Below, piece after piece: positions 46,601-48,959 of a stretch of 64,000 nucleotides of DNA. The position numbers and the translations under genes were made by a program. Within the stretch, counting starts at the first letter, position 1; each line of letters begins with the position of its first letter. The stretch is taken from the NCBI RefSeq assembly GCF_950023065.1, contig NC_088679.1, positions 78,182,001-78,246,000 of the forward strand. Direction: 5' to 3'. This DNA comes from Planococcus citri (Eukaryota; Arthropoda; Insecta; Hemiptera; Pseudococcidae). The notes under the pieces were generated by a model, which had not been told where the DNA came from, did not search any database, and saw only the letters and a list, made by a program, of their open reading frames with translations.

Positions 46601-46647
46601 TGAGTAACGGCGAACGAAAACGCCACAGCTGAATGAGCTTCCGCCAT
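1354..46647 (-). CDS. CPT1: Carnitine O-palmitoyltransferase 1 (15 coding exons, 3' end outside window)
   Basis: CPT1 sits in the outer mitochondrial membrane and transfers long-chain acyl groups from CoA to carnitine, the controlled entry step of fatty-acid oxidation. Joined coding exons (minus strand): 46647-46507, 29858-29722, 16500-16391, 16020-15854, 15755-15634, 15538-15337, 11662-11463, 11374-11143, 11087-10980, 10881-10856, 5563-5501 (or 10569-10504), 2851-2737, 1995-1861, 1736-1602, 1503-1354. They total 2043 nt, 681 codons, in one open frame with GT-AG borders. Seen: MAEAH start, two membrane segments (about residues 62-79 and 100-120), ATNYVSDWWEEY, LAALTAG, catalytic EHSWADA (His480), FGKGF...CR, LTYEASMTRL and GIDRHLFCLY, all CPT1 hallmarks. 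The C-terminal part beginning around EVLSEPW in relatives is not found in 1-1353 and must lie beyond the window. Assignment is near certain; exon borders were read by eye. Confidence 0.96.
1602..1736 (-). CDS. CPT1: CPT1 coding exon 14 (residues 587-631)
   Basis: It encodes DFGKFSLTYEASMTRLYREG and RTETVRPCTVESSAWVKAMQ DPNAT. The LTYEASMTRxxxxGRTET block forms part of the carnitine-binding site in carnitine acyltransferases. Acceptor GAATAG|GAT, donor ACG|GTATGA. Confidence 0.95.
1861..1995 (-). CDS. CPT1: CPT1 coding exon 13 (residues 542-586)
   Basis: It encodes TAYTLLNDLDLRILMHKAYG and KGFMKTCRVSPDAYIQMALQ LAYYR. The GKGxxKxCRxSPDAxxQxALQLA block includes residues that bind the CoA substrate in this family. 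Acceptor TTTCAG|ACAGCG, donor AGG|GTAAGT. Confidence 0.95.
2040..2736. other. CPT1 intron 12, low-complexity with a decayed repeat fragment
   Basis: It holds poly-A and poly-T runs and, around 2280-2560, sequence resembling the flanks of the GGAGGCTCC foldback family (ACCACCAGCAAAAATTTGA and a conserved T-rich tract). No coding signal is seen. Confidence 0.4.
2737..2851 (-). CDS. CPT1: CPT1 coding exon 12 (residues 503-541)
   Basis: It encodes YDQDGHTKGIPEFKPPKPIR, LQWDLPEPAIDAIEKSYK, matching the GYxxxGHxxG and RLQWDIP motifs of the family. Acceptor TTTAG|ATACGA, donor AAG|GTAATT. Confidence 0.95.
3381..3385. repeat. Target-site duplication ATTAT, left of foldback copy 1
   Basis: ATTAT immediately before AGTCCGG; the same five bases follow the right end at 4966-4970. 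With so AT-rich a genome a 5-bp match has modest weight. Confidence 0.55.
3386..4965. mobile_element. Foldback (long inverted repeat) element, copy 1
   Basis: The 1580-bp block begins AGTCCGGCATA and ends TATGCCGGACT, and it is flanked on both sides by ATTAT, a likely 5-bp target duplication. The halves are diverged inverted copies of each other: for example the GATATGCCCTATTTTC stretch near 3545 reappears reversed near 4565. Inside are repeated GCTGGAGGCTCCA motifs every 100-170 bp. No transposase is present, so it is non-autonomous. It lies in CPT1 intron 11. Confidence 0.85.
4966..4970. repeat. Target-site duplication ATTAT, right of foldback copy 1
   Basis: ATTAT immediately after CCGGACT, matching 3381-3385. 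Confidence 0.55.
4971..5500. other. CPT1 intron, nothing recognised
   Basis: Unique-looking AT-rich intron sequence between the foldback element and the downstream alternative exon. No ORF or RNA signal was recognised. Confidence 0.5.
5501..5563 (-). CDS. CPT1: CPT1 alternative exon 11 (downstream copy, 63 nt)
   Basis: It encodes ADAPVVGHMWEYIIGLELDR and two bases of a Gly codon. It is closer than the upstream copy to the vertebrate consensus (ADAPxxxHLWEYV). Acceptor AACAG|GGCAG, donor AGAGG|GTCAGT. Skipping both copies would join TG to ATAC and create an immediate TGA stop; including both would keep the frame. Confidence 0.92.
5564..7640. other. Intron between the two alternative CPT1 exons, nothing recognised
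   Basis: AT-rich, relatively complex sequence. This interval between the two copies of exon 11 is where splice-choice elements would be expected, but I could not identify specific ones by eye. Confidence 0.45.
7645..8060. repeat. Degenerate tandem repeat, about 180-bp period, three units
   Basis: Units starting near 7650, 7832 and 8010 share GGCACGAAAAT or GCAAAAATACA followed by TTCTTGCAGCT, a GGAGAG box, a GAAAGTC box and CACATTTAGA. Similarity drops in the third unit. Confidence 0.55.
8310..8327 (+). promoter_or_regulatory. Three tandem AGGTCA half-sites
   Basis: AGGTCA occurs three times in direct contact, producing two overlapping TCAAGGTCA words. TCAAGGTCA is the established site for ERR and FTZ-F1 type nuclear receptors. 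It is within a CPT1 intron. Binding is inference only, and the array may belong to a repeat. Confidence 0.3.
8345..9045. repeat. Tandem duplication of about 350 bp
   Basis: The segment near 8345-8690 is repeated at about 8695-9045. Each unit contains TTAACTTGAAATTCAAAACG, a TTGATTTTATTC tract, TATCAATTTGATGGAAATTT, and a C-run followed by TTGTTCTAACCTTCAAA. Internal half-units are also related. Confidence 0.7.
9046..10503. other. CPT1 intron, AT-rich, nothing recognised
   Basis: Mostly A and T runs up to 9800, then more complex sequence up to the upstream alternative exon. A 105-codon minus-strand open frame at 10082-10399 has no recognisable domain and is treated as chance. Confidence 0.45.
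10504..10569 (-). CDS. CPT1: CPT1 alternative exon 11 (upstream copy, 66 nt)
   Basis: It encodes ADAAVLSHLWETLIMEEGDF followed by D and the first two bases of a Lys codon. It has the same entry phase, exit phase and position in the protein as the exon at 5501-5563, with which it shares the pattern ADAxVxxHxWExxI. Acceptor TATAG|GGCAG, donor GATAA|GTAAAC. Either exon joins exon 10 to exon 12 in frame, so this is one of a probable mutually exclusive pair. Alternative use of an exon at this part of CPT1 has been reported in Drosophila. Confidence 0.88.
10856..10881 (-). CDS. CPT1: CPT1 coding exon 10 (26-nt microexon with catalytic His480)
   Basis: This tiny exon encodes IGFNAEHS plus two bases of the next Trp codon. 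It supplies the catalytic histidine of the EHSWADA motif, equivalent to His473 of rat CPT1A. Acceptor TTTCAG|ATTGG, donor TTG|GTAAGTAA. It is constitutive by necessity and feeds into either of two alternative exons that both begin with GGCAGATGC. Confidence 0.95.
10980..11087 (-). CDS. CPT1: CPT1 coding exon 9 (residues 438-473)
   Basis: It encodes SDPSKLDQYGRILLHGNGYN and RWFDKSFTLCIGTNGR, the strand leading to the catalytic histidine. Acceptor TTTTTAG|TCTGAT, donor AGG|GTAATT, both phase 0. Confidence 0.95.
11143..11374 (-). CDS. CPT1: CPT1 coding exon 8 (residues 360-437)
   Basis: It encodes QIQNILDDTSPPAIGEEKLA and continues LTAGNRTEWAEIRKTYF, then NRQSLDAIEKAAFVIALDD. These match the CPT1 segment preceding the HGxxYxRWFDKSF motif. 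Acceptor TTCAG|TCAAATAC, donor CCA|GTGAGT at 11142. The open frame runs on into both introns, which makes it look like one longer ORF. Confidence 0.95.
11463..11662 (-). CDS. CPT1: CPT1 coding exon 7 (residues 294-360)
   Basis: It encodes LVPLCSWQYERMFNTTRVPG, then DSKHIAVYHRGRYYKVIIYH, standard conserved motifs of the acyltransferase domain. Acceptor TTATAG|ATC, donor GAAGC|GTAAGA with a split Ala codon. Confidence 0.95.
11675..12730. other. CPT1 intron 6, low complexity
   Basis: AT-rich sequence without ORF, RNA or clear repeat structure that I could recognise. Confidence 0.45.
12740..14130. repeat. Tandem array of about 270-bp units (six units)
   Basis: The landmark GGAACCACTGAATGCAG (with variants) recurs at about 12748, 13002, 13282, 13550, 13838 and 14106, a spacing of roughly 254-287 bp. 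Each unit also carries a GAGAGTAAGA-like box and a GGGGAGGGGGGG tract. Open frames here are by-products of the repeat. It lies in CPT1 intron 6. Confidence 0.8.
14131..15336. other. CPT1 intron 6 (continued), nothing recognised
   Basis: AT-rich sequence with a C-run at about 15240-15252; its Pro/Gly-rich open frames are homopolymer artefacts. Confidence 0.45.
15337..15538 (-). CDS. CPT1: CPT1 coding exon 6 (residues 226-293)
   Basis: It encodes FATNYVSDWWEEYVYLRGR, PLIVNSNFYGID and HVQAARAAMVVNIALRFRRL, among the most conserved stretches of carnitine acyltransferases. The donor is CCG|GTACGA at 15336. Reading past it quickly gives unrelated sequence, whereas splicing to exon 7 restores family similarity. 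The first codon is split with exon 5. Confidence 0.95.
15634..15755 (-). CDS. CPT1: CPT1 coding exon 5 (residues 186-226)
   Basis: It encodes YLRSVRPLLDDENYDKM and continues to KLQRYLILKSW, the helical part of the acyltransferase domain before the ATNYVSDWWEEY motif. Acceptor TGCAG|TATTTG, donor CATG|GTAAAT; the Trp codon is split across the junction. Confidence 0.95.
15854..16020 (-). CDS. CPT1: CPT1 coding exon 4 (residues 130-185)
   Basis: It encodes GWMFETRTKNN, then KPLLYSYQGSLPRLPLPPV and HDTMQR. The LYSxQxSLPRLPxPxxxDT motif marks the start of the acyltransferase domain in CPT1 proteins. Acceptor CAG|GTTGG, donor AGG|GTAGTA. Confidence 0.95.
16391..16500 (-). CDS. CPT1: CPT1 coding exon 3 (residues 93-130, second membrane segment)
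   Basis: It encodes PTIFWHFMTCLLLGLVVWLL and continues through a hydrophobic helix (about residues 100-120) to LLLMYKG, matching transmembrane segment 2 of CPT1. Acceptor CAG|GCCGACG, donor AAAG|GTGAGA. The 13-kb intron before it contains the P-type transposon, the palindrome at 19.5-21.1 kb and the tRNA-Thr gene. Confidence 0.94.
16501..17342. other. CPT1 intron 2 segment, A-rich
   Basis: Intron sequence between exon 3 and the tRNA gene, dominated by A runs. Nothing else was recognised. Confidence 0.45.
17343..17349 (-). terminator. Pol III oligo-T terminator of tRNA-Thr
   Basis: Seven consecutive T on the minus strand, two bases beyond the tRNA 3' end. Confidence 0.75.
17352..17424 (-). 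tRNA. tRNA-Thr(UGU): tRNA-Thr (anticodon UGU)
   Basis: A 73-nt cloverleaf. The acceptor stem GCCTCCA pairs with TGGGGGC (one G-T pair), and A is the discriminator. The D arm contains TAGCTCAGTGGTTAGAGC. The anticodon stem CTGGT/ACCAG encloses loop CTTGTAA, so the anticodon is TGT. The T arm GGGAG/CTCCC encloses TTCAATT. A run of seven T follows the 3' end, as expected for a Pol III terminator. The gene lies in CPT1 intron 2 on the same strand as CPT1 and no intron is needed to fold it. Confidence 0.95.
17425..19230. other. CPT1 intron 2 segment, nothing recognised
   Basis: AT-rich sequence from the tRNA upstream flank to the repeat block around the 19.5-21.1 kb palindrome. Confidence 0.4.
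19231..19543. repeat. Left flank of palindrome, related to right flank
   Basis: Contains CTCGGTAAAATTTCTGGAC, AAACAAAGCCTCCTCGAAAA and ATTTTATACAGTACAATTT. Close relatives appear at 21190-21480 and again near 21580-21660, so the palindrome sits within an older repeated unit. Confidence 0.55.
19544..21148. mobile_element. 1.6-kb palindromic foldback element ending GGGTCATTCCATG
   Basis: The left end GGGTCATTCCATGTCAACTC is mirrored at the right end (ends at 21148). Symmetry continues inward: the GGGGGTGGGTGGGGGGGCTT block near 19680 reappears reversed near 21005, and a 19-residue translation (MRRCWGPGMGS...) is shared by inverted frames at 19963-20148 and 20555-20794. The symmetry centre is near 20346. 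The central part has about 120-bp subrepeats with GAACACGAATA, GACGTCAGATTT and GGCCCCCAGCACCTCC. No transposase is present. Confidence 0.85.
21149..22042. other. Intron sequence between palindrome and P element
   Basis: Holds two further degenerate units of the flank repeat (AAAGCCTTATCG and AACCTCCTCAAC versions) and a C-run near 21833-21845. No gene is seen. Confidence 0.45.
22043..22050. repeat. P-element target-site duplication CTCTGGAG (left)
   Basis: Eight bases immediately outside the left terminal repeat, identical to 28068-28075. Length fits P-type transposition. Confidence 0.92.
22051..22080 (+). repeat. Left terminal inverted repeat of P element (30 bp)
   Basis: Starts CATCGATATTACAGT and ends GGATACACAGCA. 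It matches the right repeat with one substitution and one missing A. The initial CAT is shared with the Drosophila P element. Confidence 0.92.
22146..22174 (+). repeat. Left subterminal inverted repeat of P element
   Basis: GGTTATTGATGCGC followed by a TCCTTCTGCGCA tract. The mirror copy lies at 27948-27976. P elements carry internal inverted repeats that enhance transposition, and this pair occupies the equivalent place roughly 95 bp from each end. Confidence 0.7.
22586..22591 (-). terminator. Polyadenylation signal for transposase
   Basis: AATAAA on the minus strand, 18 bases beyond the TAG stop. Confidence 0.6.
22610..24847 (-). CDS. Transposase exon 6: catalytic core and C-terminus (residues 280-1024)
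   Basis: It begins STVPENVRTLVDACL and includes RQFAVTLYFYSTKGYAFVRK, WLRVVNGEPGF and the three catalytic-acid motifs. A basic stretch (RRKKKK, about residue 774) and four imperfect ten-residue repeats of the form SxEPAxxxPSR follow. The C-terminal part contains IVPHIAGFVIKSIL and LVHPSENV, also found near the end of THAP9-type proteins. Acceptor TTTTCAG|TCC at 24847. Ends KNQ-stop. Confidence 0.93.
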   Translation of the reverse strand, partial: STVPENVRTLVDACLTSKKPLKYDENIRQFAVTLYFYSTKGYAFVRKAWKNMLPAESTIQAWLRVVNGEPGFTQEAFDALKNRSDHIKAPLPVNLVIDEMSIRQRVGMGNDGVVFGAVNLGSNMVIDADTEDIPKAKNALVFMVVSLKTKFKVPVGYFLIDGMTGKERAHLLNMCLEMLHDANTHVMSVTFDGAYVNFTMCEELGANFKHGTPQFKPYFPHPVTKKPVYVYPDPSHNIKNIRNAFAEYGPLKNNKGEDICWKFVPLLYQLQTASGLHFGNKIRKKHIDFSNTKMKVKLATQVLSESVHDSLEHLKSEGFEEFQGSSPTAEFCKKFDETFDLLNCREKNNFKNKFCKPLKTEINDENLITKKSKAEELKQYIISLKTSQGTSVMTCSRKTGFLGLVICLENLFKIYEALKTLPDHKQDYLLSFKLSQDHLENFFSAVRRKNGWNNNPDALQFKGAYRQLLVRHEIESSNRANCEKDDVPILSASSRRKKKKITPCNETPAVLPSREPAVVQLSHELAIAGPSRDPAVAGPSHKPANTSLLEFDTSDDELAAYTSDADMNDYSSDISDHEENELVTVYQDFEDEIDSRIVKAVKIIVPHIAGFVIKSILNKNDCGNCNLSLVNKNPSPNTLTSRKSKGRLVHPSENVMQLCLSTEIAFRNNVNGIFKMSFDESVKQTALMQYFNIGCDNNDHCNKLKNNIVNKYVTLRKHHEFEQINDDSSTSVRQKFTKLILFKNQ
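22610..27785 (-). CDS. P-element-type transposase with THAP zinc finger (six exons, 1024 aa)
   Basis: It catalyses cut-and-paste transposition of the element. Exons: 27785-27727, 26740-26526, 26440-26324, 26245-26096, 26006-25711, 24847-22610. They total 3075 nt with one open frame ending in TAG. The N-terminus is a THAP zinc finger: C8, C11, C49, H52 (CxxC...CxxH), with FPENDDRRAQW and the terminal NCTPISF block. An acidic linker (92-181) precedes a coiled coil (about 226-265). The RNase H-like catalytic core has candidate acidic residues Asp377 (VIDEMS), Asp471 (TFDGA) and Glu719 (SQDHLENFFSAVRR), plus the SHNIKNIRN motif near 514-522. Human THAP9 and Drosophila P transposase share this layout. 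No stop or frameshift is visible. The catalytic residues are assigned from family pattern, not a computed alignment. Confidence 0.93.
25170..25490 (+). repeat. Dispersed repeat inside transposase intron 5
   Basis: This stretch resembles 62920-63120 and 63835-63930: GAAATGGTTGCA, TCAACGAAGCAGC, GACACCAGATTCGG, TCGCGAATCGA and GACGACGAATTCATTTTC with matching spacing. The copy here is uninterrupted, while the one near 63 kb is split by a MITE. It lies in the 863-bp intron 5 of the transposase. Confidence 0.6.
25711..26006 (-). CDS. Transposase exon 5: coiled coil (residues 181-279)
   Basis: It encodes a Pro/Thr/Arg linker followed by RRHKKKIHALRRQNLYLKKK and a Leu-rich helix, the dimerising coiled coil typical of THAP transposases. 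Acceptor TTTACAG|CAAAC, donor TTG|GTGAGT, phase 0 out. Confidence 0.9.
26096..26245 (-). CDS. Transposase exon 4: acidic linker, duplicated exon copy B
   Basis: It encodes IIDVEFAGEAMNTDGDFSEN and an acidic, Asn/Ser-rich tail. It is a paralogue of exon 3. The flanking introns (78 and 89 bp) also start alike (GTAAGACA). Confidence 0.85.
26324..26440 (-). CDS. Transposase exon 3: acidic linker, duplicated exon copy A
   Basis: It encodes MSDVEFAAENINTAGDSDYN and an Asn/Thr/Ser-rich tail. The exon resembles exon 4 (DVEFAxExxNTxGD), and both end CCxA|GTAAGA. Phases are identical (2 in, 1 out), so either could be skipped without shifting the frame. Confidence 0.85.
26526..26740 (-). CDS. Transposase exon 2: rest of THAP domain (residues 20-92)
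   Basis: It encodes SFPENDDRRAQWAQILG, the CSMHF zinc ligands (C49, H52) and the closing KLKHNCTPISF block. Acceptor TTTACAG|TTTCCC, donor CCTA|GTAAGA. Confidence 0.9.
27100..27519 (+). CDS. CtIP: CtIP/Sae2 C-terminal-domain protein carried by the P element (139 aa)
   Basis: CtIP/Sae2/Ctp1 proteins switch on the MRE11-RAD50-NBS1 nuclease to resect DNA ends, pushing double-strand-break repair toward homology-directed pathways. Residues 1-60 are Lys/Ser/Glu-rich and disordered-looking. Residues 61-133 match the family C-terminal domain: PKYAYLRDRI, LPGQPCYNC (C84, C87), CRHRFKF (111-117), the SQTPPGIW site (Thr122-Pro123, equivalent to the CDK site of human CtIP before its FW pair) and a terminal FPKT. 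A stop lies in frame at 27085-27087, so the ATG at 27100 is a real start unless an upstream exon is spliced in. The N-terminal tetramerisation coiled coil of full CtIP is missing. It is one exon, lies inside transposase intron 1 on the opposite strand, and AATAAA follows at 27572. The homology looks strong; the function in transposition is inference. Confidence 0.88.
   Translation: MENISGGYVKTDENSEKKRKKSSHSVNSKKKLRSSQDEKENKPENFDEDSFDYAPPEQPEPKYAYLRDRIPKKSERWRLPGQPCYNCKPFFDNLKKKYSEEEYRKIVDQSCRHRFKFVRSQTPPGIWDPTFPKTDSDSD
27572..27577 (+). terminator. Polyadenylation signal for the CtIP-like gene
   Basis: AATAAA 52 bases beyond the TAG stop. It lies within transposase intron 1, between the cargo gene and transposase exon 1. 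Confidence 0.6.
27727..27785 (-). CDS. Transposase exon 1: start and first zinc ligands
   Basis: It encodes MPGRLYNCYVCGSYTSQTF plus two bases of codon 20. C8 and C11 supply the CxxC half of the THAP finger, absent from the downstream open frames; this is what locates the true start. The donor is TTTTC|GTAAGT at 27726. The 986-bp intron that follows holds the CtIP-like gene on the other strand. Confidence 0.9.
27948..27976 (-). repeat. Right subterminal inverted repeat of P element
   Basis: On the minus strand GGTTATTGATGCGC followed by TCTTTTTCGCGCA, the counterpart of 22146-22174. Confidence 0.7.
28037..28067 (-). repeat. Right terminal inverted repeat of P element (31 bp)
   Basis: On the minus strand it starts CATCGATATTACACT and ends GGATACACAGCA. 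At 31 bp it is the canonical P-element repeat length. Confidence 0.92.
28068..28075. repeat. P-element target-site duplication CTCTGGAG (right)
   Basis: Eight bases immediately outside the right terminal repeat, identical to 22043-22050. Confidence 0.92.
28076..29721. other. CPT1 intron 2 segment, nothing recognised
   Basis: Complex but non-coding-looking intron sequence between the P element and CPT1 exon 2. Confidence 0.45.
29722..29858 (-). CDS. CPT1: CPT1 coding exon 2 (residues 48-93, first membrane segment)
   Basis: It encodes NNIRNGMYPASPQSLW followed by a hydrophobic stretch (about residues 62-79) that forms transmembrane segment 1. The acceptor is TTATTATAG|AAT at 29858. A second AG eleven bases further in (29848) would break the frame with exon 1, so the upstream site is chosen. 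The donor is GC|GTAAGT at 29721, leaving two bases of codon 93. Confidence 0.93.
30640..32870. mobile_element. 2.2-kb foldback element with near-identical arms, copy 2
   Basis: It begins GTCCGGCATATGACAATAGG and ends with the exact reverse. The outer arms are practically identical: open frames at 30852-31046 (minus) and 32461-32655 (plus) translate the same, as do 31022-31246 (plus) and 32261-32485 (minus). Arms extend at least 610 bp from each end, centred near 31754. The middle contains three to four tandem units of about 165 bp with CTGGAGGCTCCAGTAATTTT and AAATGACTTGAACCCAC. It lies in CPT1 intron 1. No clear target duplication and no transposase. Confidence 0.88.
31735..32260. repeat. 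About 165-bp tandem units inside the foldback element
   Basis: Units begin near 31737, 31902, 32066 and 32232 with a CTGGAGGCTCCAG or similar box, followed by GTCGCTGGA, ATGACTTGAACCCAC and TCCATTTGATGAAATTTTGT. Confidence 0.75.
33000..33790. repeat. Decayed relative of the foldback family
   Basis: Contains GGTGAAATTTGATATGTGC, GAAACGGTTTCGAACTGTTT, CTGGAGGCTCCAGAA (twice) and the reversed closing segments in the same order as the foldback elements, but without recognisable terminal repeats. Confidence 0.6.
33800..34520. other. CPT1 intron 1 segment, nothing recognised
   Basis: AT-rich intron sequence without supportable features. Confidence 0.4.
34530..35280. repeat. Degenerate tandem array, period roughly 35-45 bp
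   Basis: Repeating theme GGCAAAAA...GAGACTTTTTGGCAATTTTT. It generates Lys/Phe-rich open frames on both strands (for example 34906-35283) that should not be read as genes. Confidence 0.65.
35281..37850. other. CPT1 intron 1 segment, nothing recognised
   Basis: Low-complexity AT-rich sequence to about 36300 with several C-runs, then more complex sequence. No open frame has a recognisable domain. Confidence 0.4.
37855..38350. repeat. Decayed foldback-family fragment
   Basis: ACCAGCCAAAGTTTCAACGG, CACGAATCGATTGGAAATGG and GAGCAGTTCTGGAGCCTTC match the order seen in the foldback arms. Confidence 0.5.
38690..40080. repeat. T-rich degenerate repeat array
   Basis: Repeats of TTTTGTCAAATTTTGCCAAAATTTGC and ATGCTTTTTGGTGTTTTTTTATCATATTTTTTCAACA at roughly 230-330 bp spacing (about 39450, 39680, 39920), with shorter subrepeats. 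Similar sequence recurs at 43690-44180 and 45640-46090. Confidence 0.6.
40081..42670. other. CPT1 intron 1 segment, nothing recognised
   Basis: AT-rich sequence with C and G runs (40324-40360, 40732-40745). No gene or RNA recognised. Confidence 0.4.
42671..43287. mobile_element. Non-autonomous element with GAGCCAGTAGCACAATGCAG end, empty-site copy
   Basis: It aligns over most of its length with the reverse of 54445-55574: both share GAGCCAGTAGCACAATGCAG, GCACAACATTGGTTCAGGTT, TGCTGCAG near the middle and AACCAATGAACACAC near the far end. It lacks the 394-bp insertion found in the other copy (TA at 42788-42789). The far end is less clear, running into GGGCTAGTTGCACCA at 43291. Confidence 0.75.
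43690..44205. repeat. T-rich degenerate repeat
   Basis: Same theme as 38690-40080 (TTTTGCTCGAATTTTATCAATC and relatives). The open frame at 43924-44184 is a by-product. Confidence 0.45.
44206..44213. repeat. Target-site duplication GTTGTATG (left of hAT MITE)
   Basis: Identical to 44624-44631. Confidence 0.85.
44214..44623. mobile_element. hAT-type MITE, 410 bp
   Basis: The ends are TAGAGCTGAAAATGG and the inverted CCGTTTTCAGCTCTA. Both flanks carry the perfect 8-bp duplication GTTGTATG (44206-44213 and 44624-44631). Eight-base duplications with short terminal repeats fit the hAT superfamily. No transposase. Confidence 0.88.
44624..44631. repeat. Target-site duplication GTTGTATG (right of hAT MITE)
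   Basis: Identical to 44206-44213. Confidence 0.85.
44632..46506. other. CPT1 intron 1 segment with T-rich repeats
   Basis: A GC-richer patch at 44960-45060 has no recognisable product. From 45640 to 46090 the T-rich theme of 38690-40080 recurs. The remainder is AT-rich. Confidence 0.4.
46507..46647 (-). CDS. CPT1: CPT1 coding exon 1 (residues 1-47)
   Basis: It encodes the cytosolic N-terminal regulatory segment, starting MAEAHSAVAF and ending RSWKKRFLRFQ, which closely resembles the start of other CPT1 proteins. In mammals this segment sets malonyl-CoA sensitivity. The ATG at 46647-46645 lies in a good context (AAAGATGGC) and is the family start. The donor is CAG|GTTCGT at 46506, phase 0. 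The next exon is 16.6 kb away, the largest intron seen here. Confidence 0.95.
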
Positions 46648-46720
46648 CTTTACTCAAAACTCCGATGTTTCGCTTGTGACTTGTGAGTGAATTACTCGCG
46701 TCTTCGGGGGGGCTGCCTCA
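46648..46720 (-). promoter_or_regulatory. CPT1: CPT1 5' untranslated leader (extent unknown)
   Basis: The bases just upstream of the CPT1 ATG are complex and end in AAAG before ATGGC. A possible acceptor CACTCACAAG lies about 35 bases upstream, but its pyrimidine tract is weak, so transcription could also start nearby. Confidence 0.35.
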
Positions 46721-48900
46721 CCTTACCATATGATATCAACTTGCAAATTAGTATAGGCAGGTACAGCGGCGCTTAATCAATTCTGTAACACATGTAAAAT
46801 CATAAATATGTAAGTTGCATGCGAAATTAGGTCACGTAATACATAAATATGTAGGTATCTTGGGCAATAAGAAAACACAAAAGATTGGTCAAAAACTCAC
46901 AAAGGGGCCGCTTTGGTTGAAAGAGCGCGTAAATATCTCAATTCGATTCCCCCTTCTCAATTTTCCAAAAAAATAAATAAACAGGTAAATTGAAATTACA
47001 ATTGGGATTGAGTAATTTTATGCATTTTTTTTTTGAAAGCTTCCAAGTTGGAATTTTATTCTACGCCTTGATTTTCATAAATTTTCAAGGCTCACCTTCA
47101 ACACAAAGAACCAAAAAAAATCGCAAAATTCTAGCCAAGTAAACTTTCTGCAATTTTCTCAAAAAAATTGAAACTTTGACAACCCTACATGAGTAACACA
47201 GTATTTATGGGCTCAAGTACTCTGGAAAAATTTGGTATCCTCATTTCTCTGCATTCTCTCCTCGTCTCCATTTCCCCTAAATTGCCCCTAATCGCGAATA
47301 ATCATCACGTAACTTTGGCACCGATGCACTCGCTCATCAAGTACTTTGTTACACGAAACACCCATGACCCACAGCATAATATTGAATCTCTTTCGCTATT
47401 TAGTACGATTTACCGGTCGCGAAAAATACATACACAACGAGGTAATAAAACCAGCAACAACAACAACGACAAATTTTAAGCTACGTACGACGGGCCGCGT
47501 CAACGTATGACCTTCAACTTGATGTAAGCATACGCTTCTGCCTCTCTCCGTTGCTGGCACCACCGCCAGAGCAGCATGTAAAGCTAAACTTCTACAAGGC
47601 GATCGTGTATTAGCGGCAGGTAAATAAAACCAGACTTTTCCGTATACCACGAAACCTACACACCATCTTAATACGTGAAAAATATATCTACTTACATAAA
47701 TTAAAAGTAAAAAAAAAAAACCAAACAAACAAACAAAAAATAAAACGGAAACTGATAAGTAACTAAAAACGGAAAAGAAAAACCAGCCAAATTGATAATA
47801 TGATTGTGATTATCATGCAGTACATACTACTTAGAGAACAAGTAATTTCAACTTGTCCTAAGTACACTTCCTTTTTACATATCTACTAAGCCTATACTCA
47901 TATATGTATTTCATTGCATTACACAAGTAGAAAGGTGAAAAGAGATAAGCTCATTGAAAAAAAAACTGACTGACGCAAGCTGCATTACCAACAATCCAAC
48001 TTTTGGCACCCTGAACTTTCGTTTTGAAAACAACTCGTACTTCAGTCATAATAAGGTGTCATCGTTGTTTTACGTCAGTGCAACTACGTTCAACCTCCAT
48101 CCTTCCTCCCTCCCCCTGCCCCTCGGGTTCTTCATTAAAACTCCATTACTTACTCGGAATGCAGATAACGAGGACCAGCATCGTATGTACTATTAGATAA
48201 ATATTTTTGTTTTCTTGTGTTCAAATTTTCCTTAGAGTGGGCGAATGTTGATATTTTCTCAACAGATTAAGTATAGGTACAAAAGAGAAAATTTTATTCA
48301 AGAAGTTATTCATTTCACAATATTTAGCTCTTCATCTCTTTCAAAATTAGGAGGTTGTAGGGCTTTTATGTAGTATGAGAAATTCATTTTTGAATGGGAA
48401 GGACCTCGAAATTTTAATTAATCTGCAAAACTGTAAAAATTTGAAGACTCGTGAAAAAATCTCATTTTTTTGGGTGAAAATTGTCAAAAAGAAAATCTCA
48501 CTATTACAAAAAACCATTTTTTCAAAAAAAGTTTGCCAAAAGAAAGTTGTGTTTTATATGAAAACTACAAAAAATTACTCAGGGAGTCTGAAAGGGCACT
48601 GCGAGGTCATATTTGAAATTTTAGCACACGCTTTTCAATTACTTTTTTCTGTGTAATTTAGATCCAAATTTGGAACCTTTGTAGACCAAGAAGTGTTCAG
48701 ATTCCATTCTGAAAATTAGTTTGGCACAGAGAAGAATCTCAAAAAAAATCTTCAATGGAATTTTTTTTCTTCAAATTATGAAAATGGTGCTTTTTCAACT
48801 TTTTGCACTCATCACGAAAAGTTCTACATATTTTAAGTTTTTTAAATTTTAATCACAGATTTTGAATTTTCTTGTTAATTATCTTTGAATATCTGCATAC
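46721..48900. other. Sequence upstream of CPT1 coding exon 1
   Basis: Contains a GC-richer island at 47465-47640 with a minus-strand TGAAGGTCA (47508-47516), which fits the ERR-type consensus TNAAGGTCA. No coding product was recognised. The rest is AT-rich with CAAA microsatellite at about 47720-47740. Confidence 0.35.
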
Positions 48901-48959
48901 AAGTTAGCACAAAGGTCAATGAGTTTGGGGATACGAGCTTTCAAAATTTTGACAGTTTT

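Noticed and set aside
46448..46657. Minus-strand open frame starting MSKDGGSSFS
   Set aside because: It overlaps CPT1 exon 1 in a different frame; the MAEAH frame matches the family.
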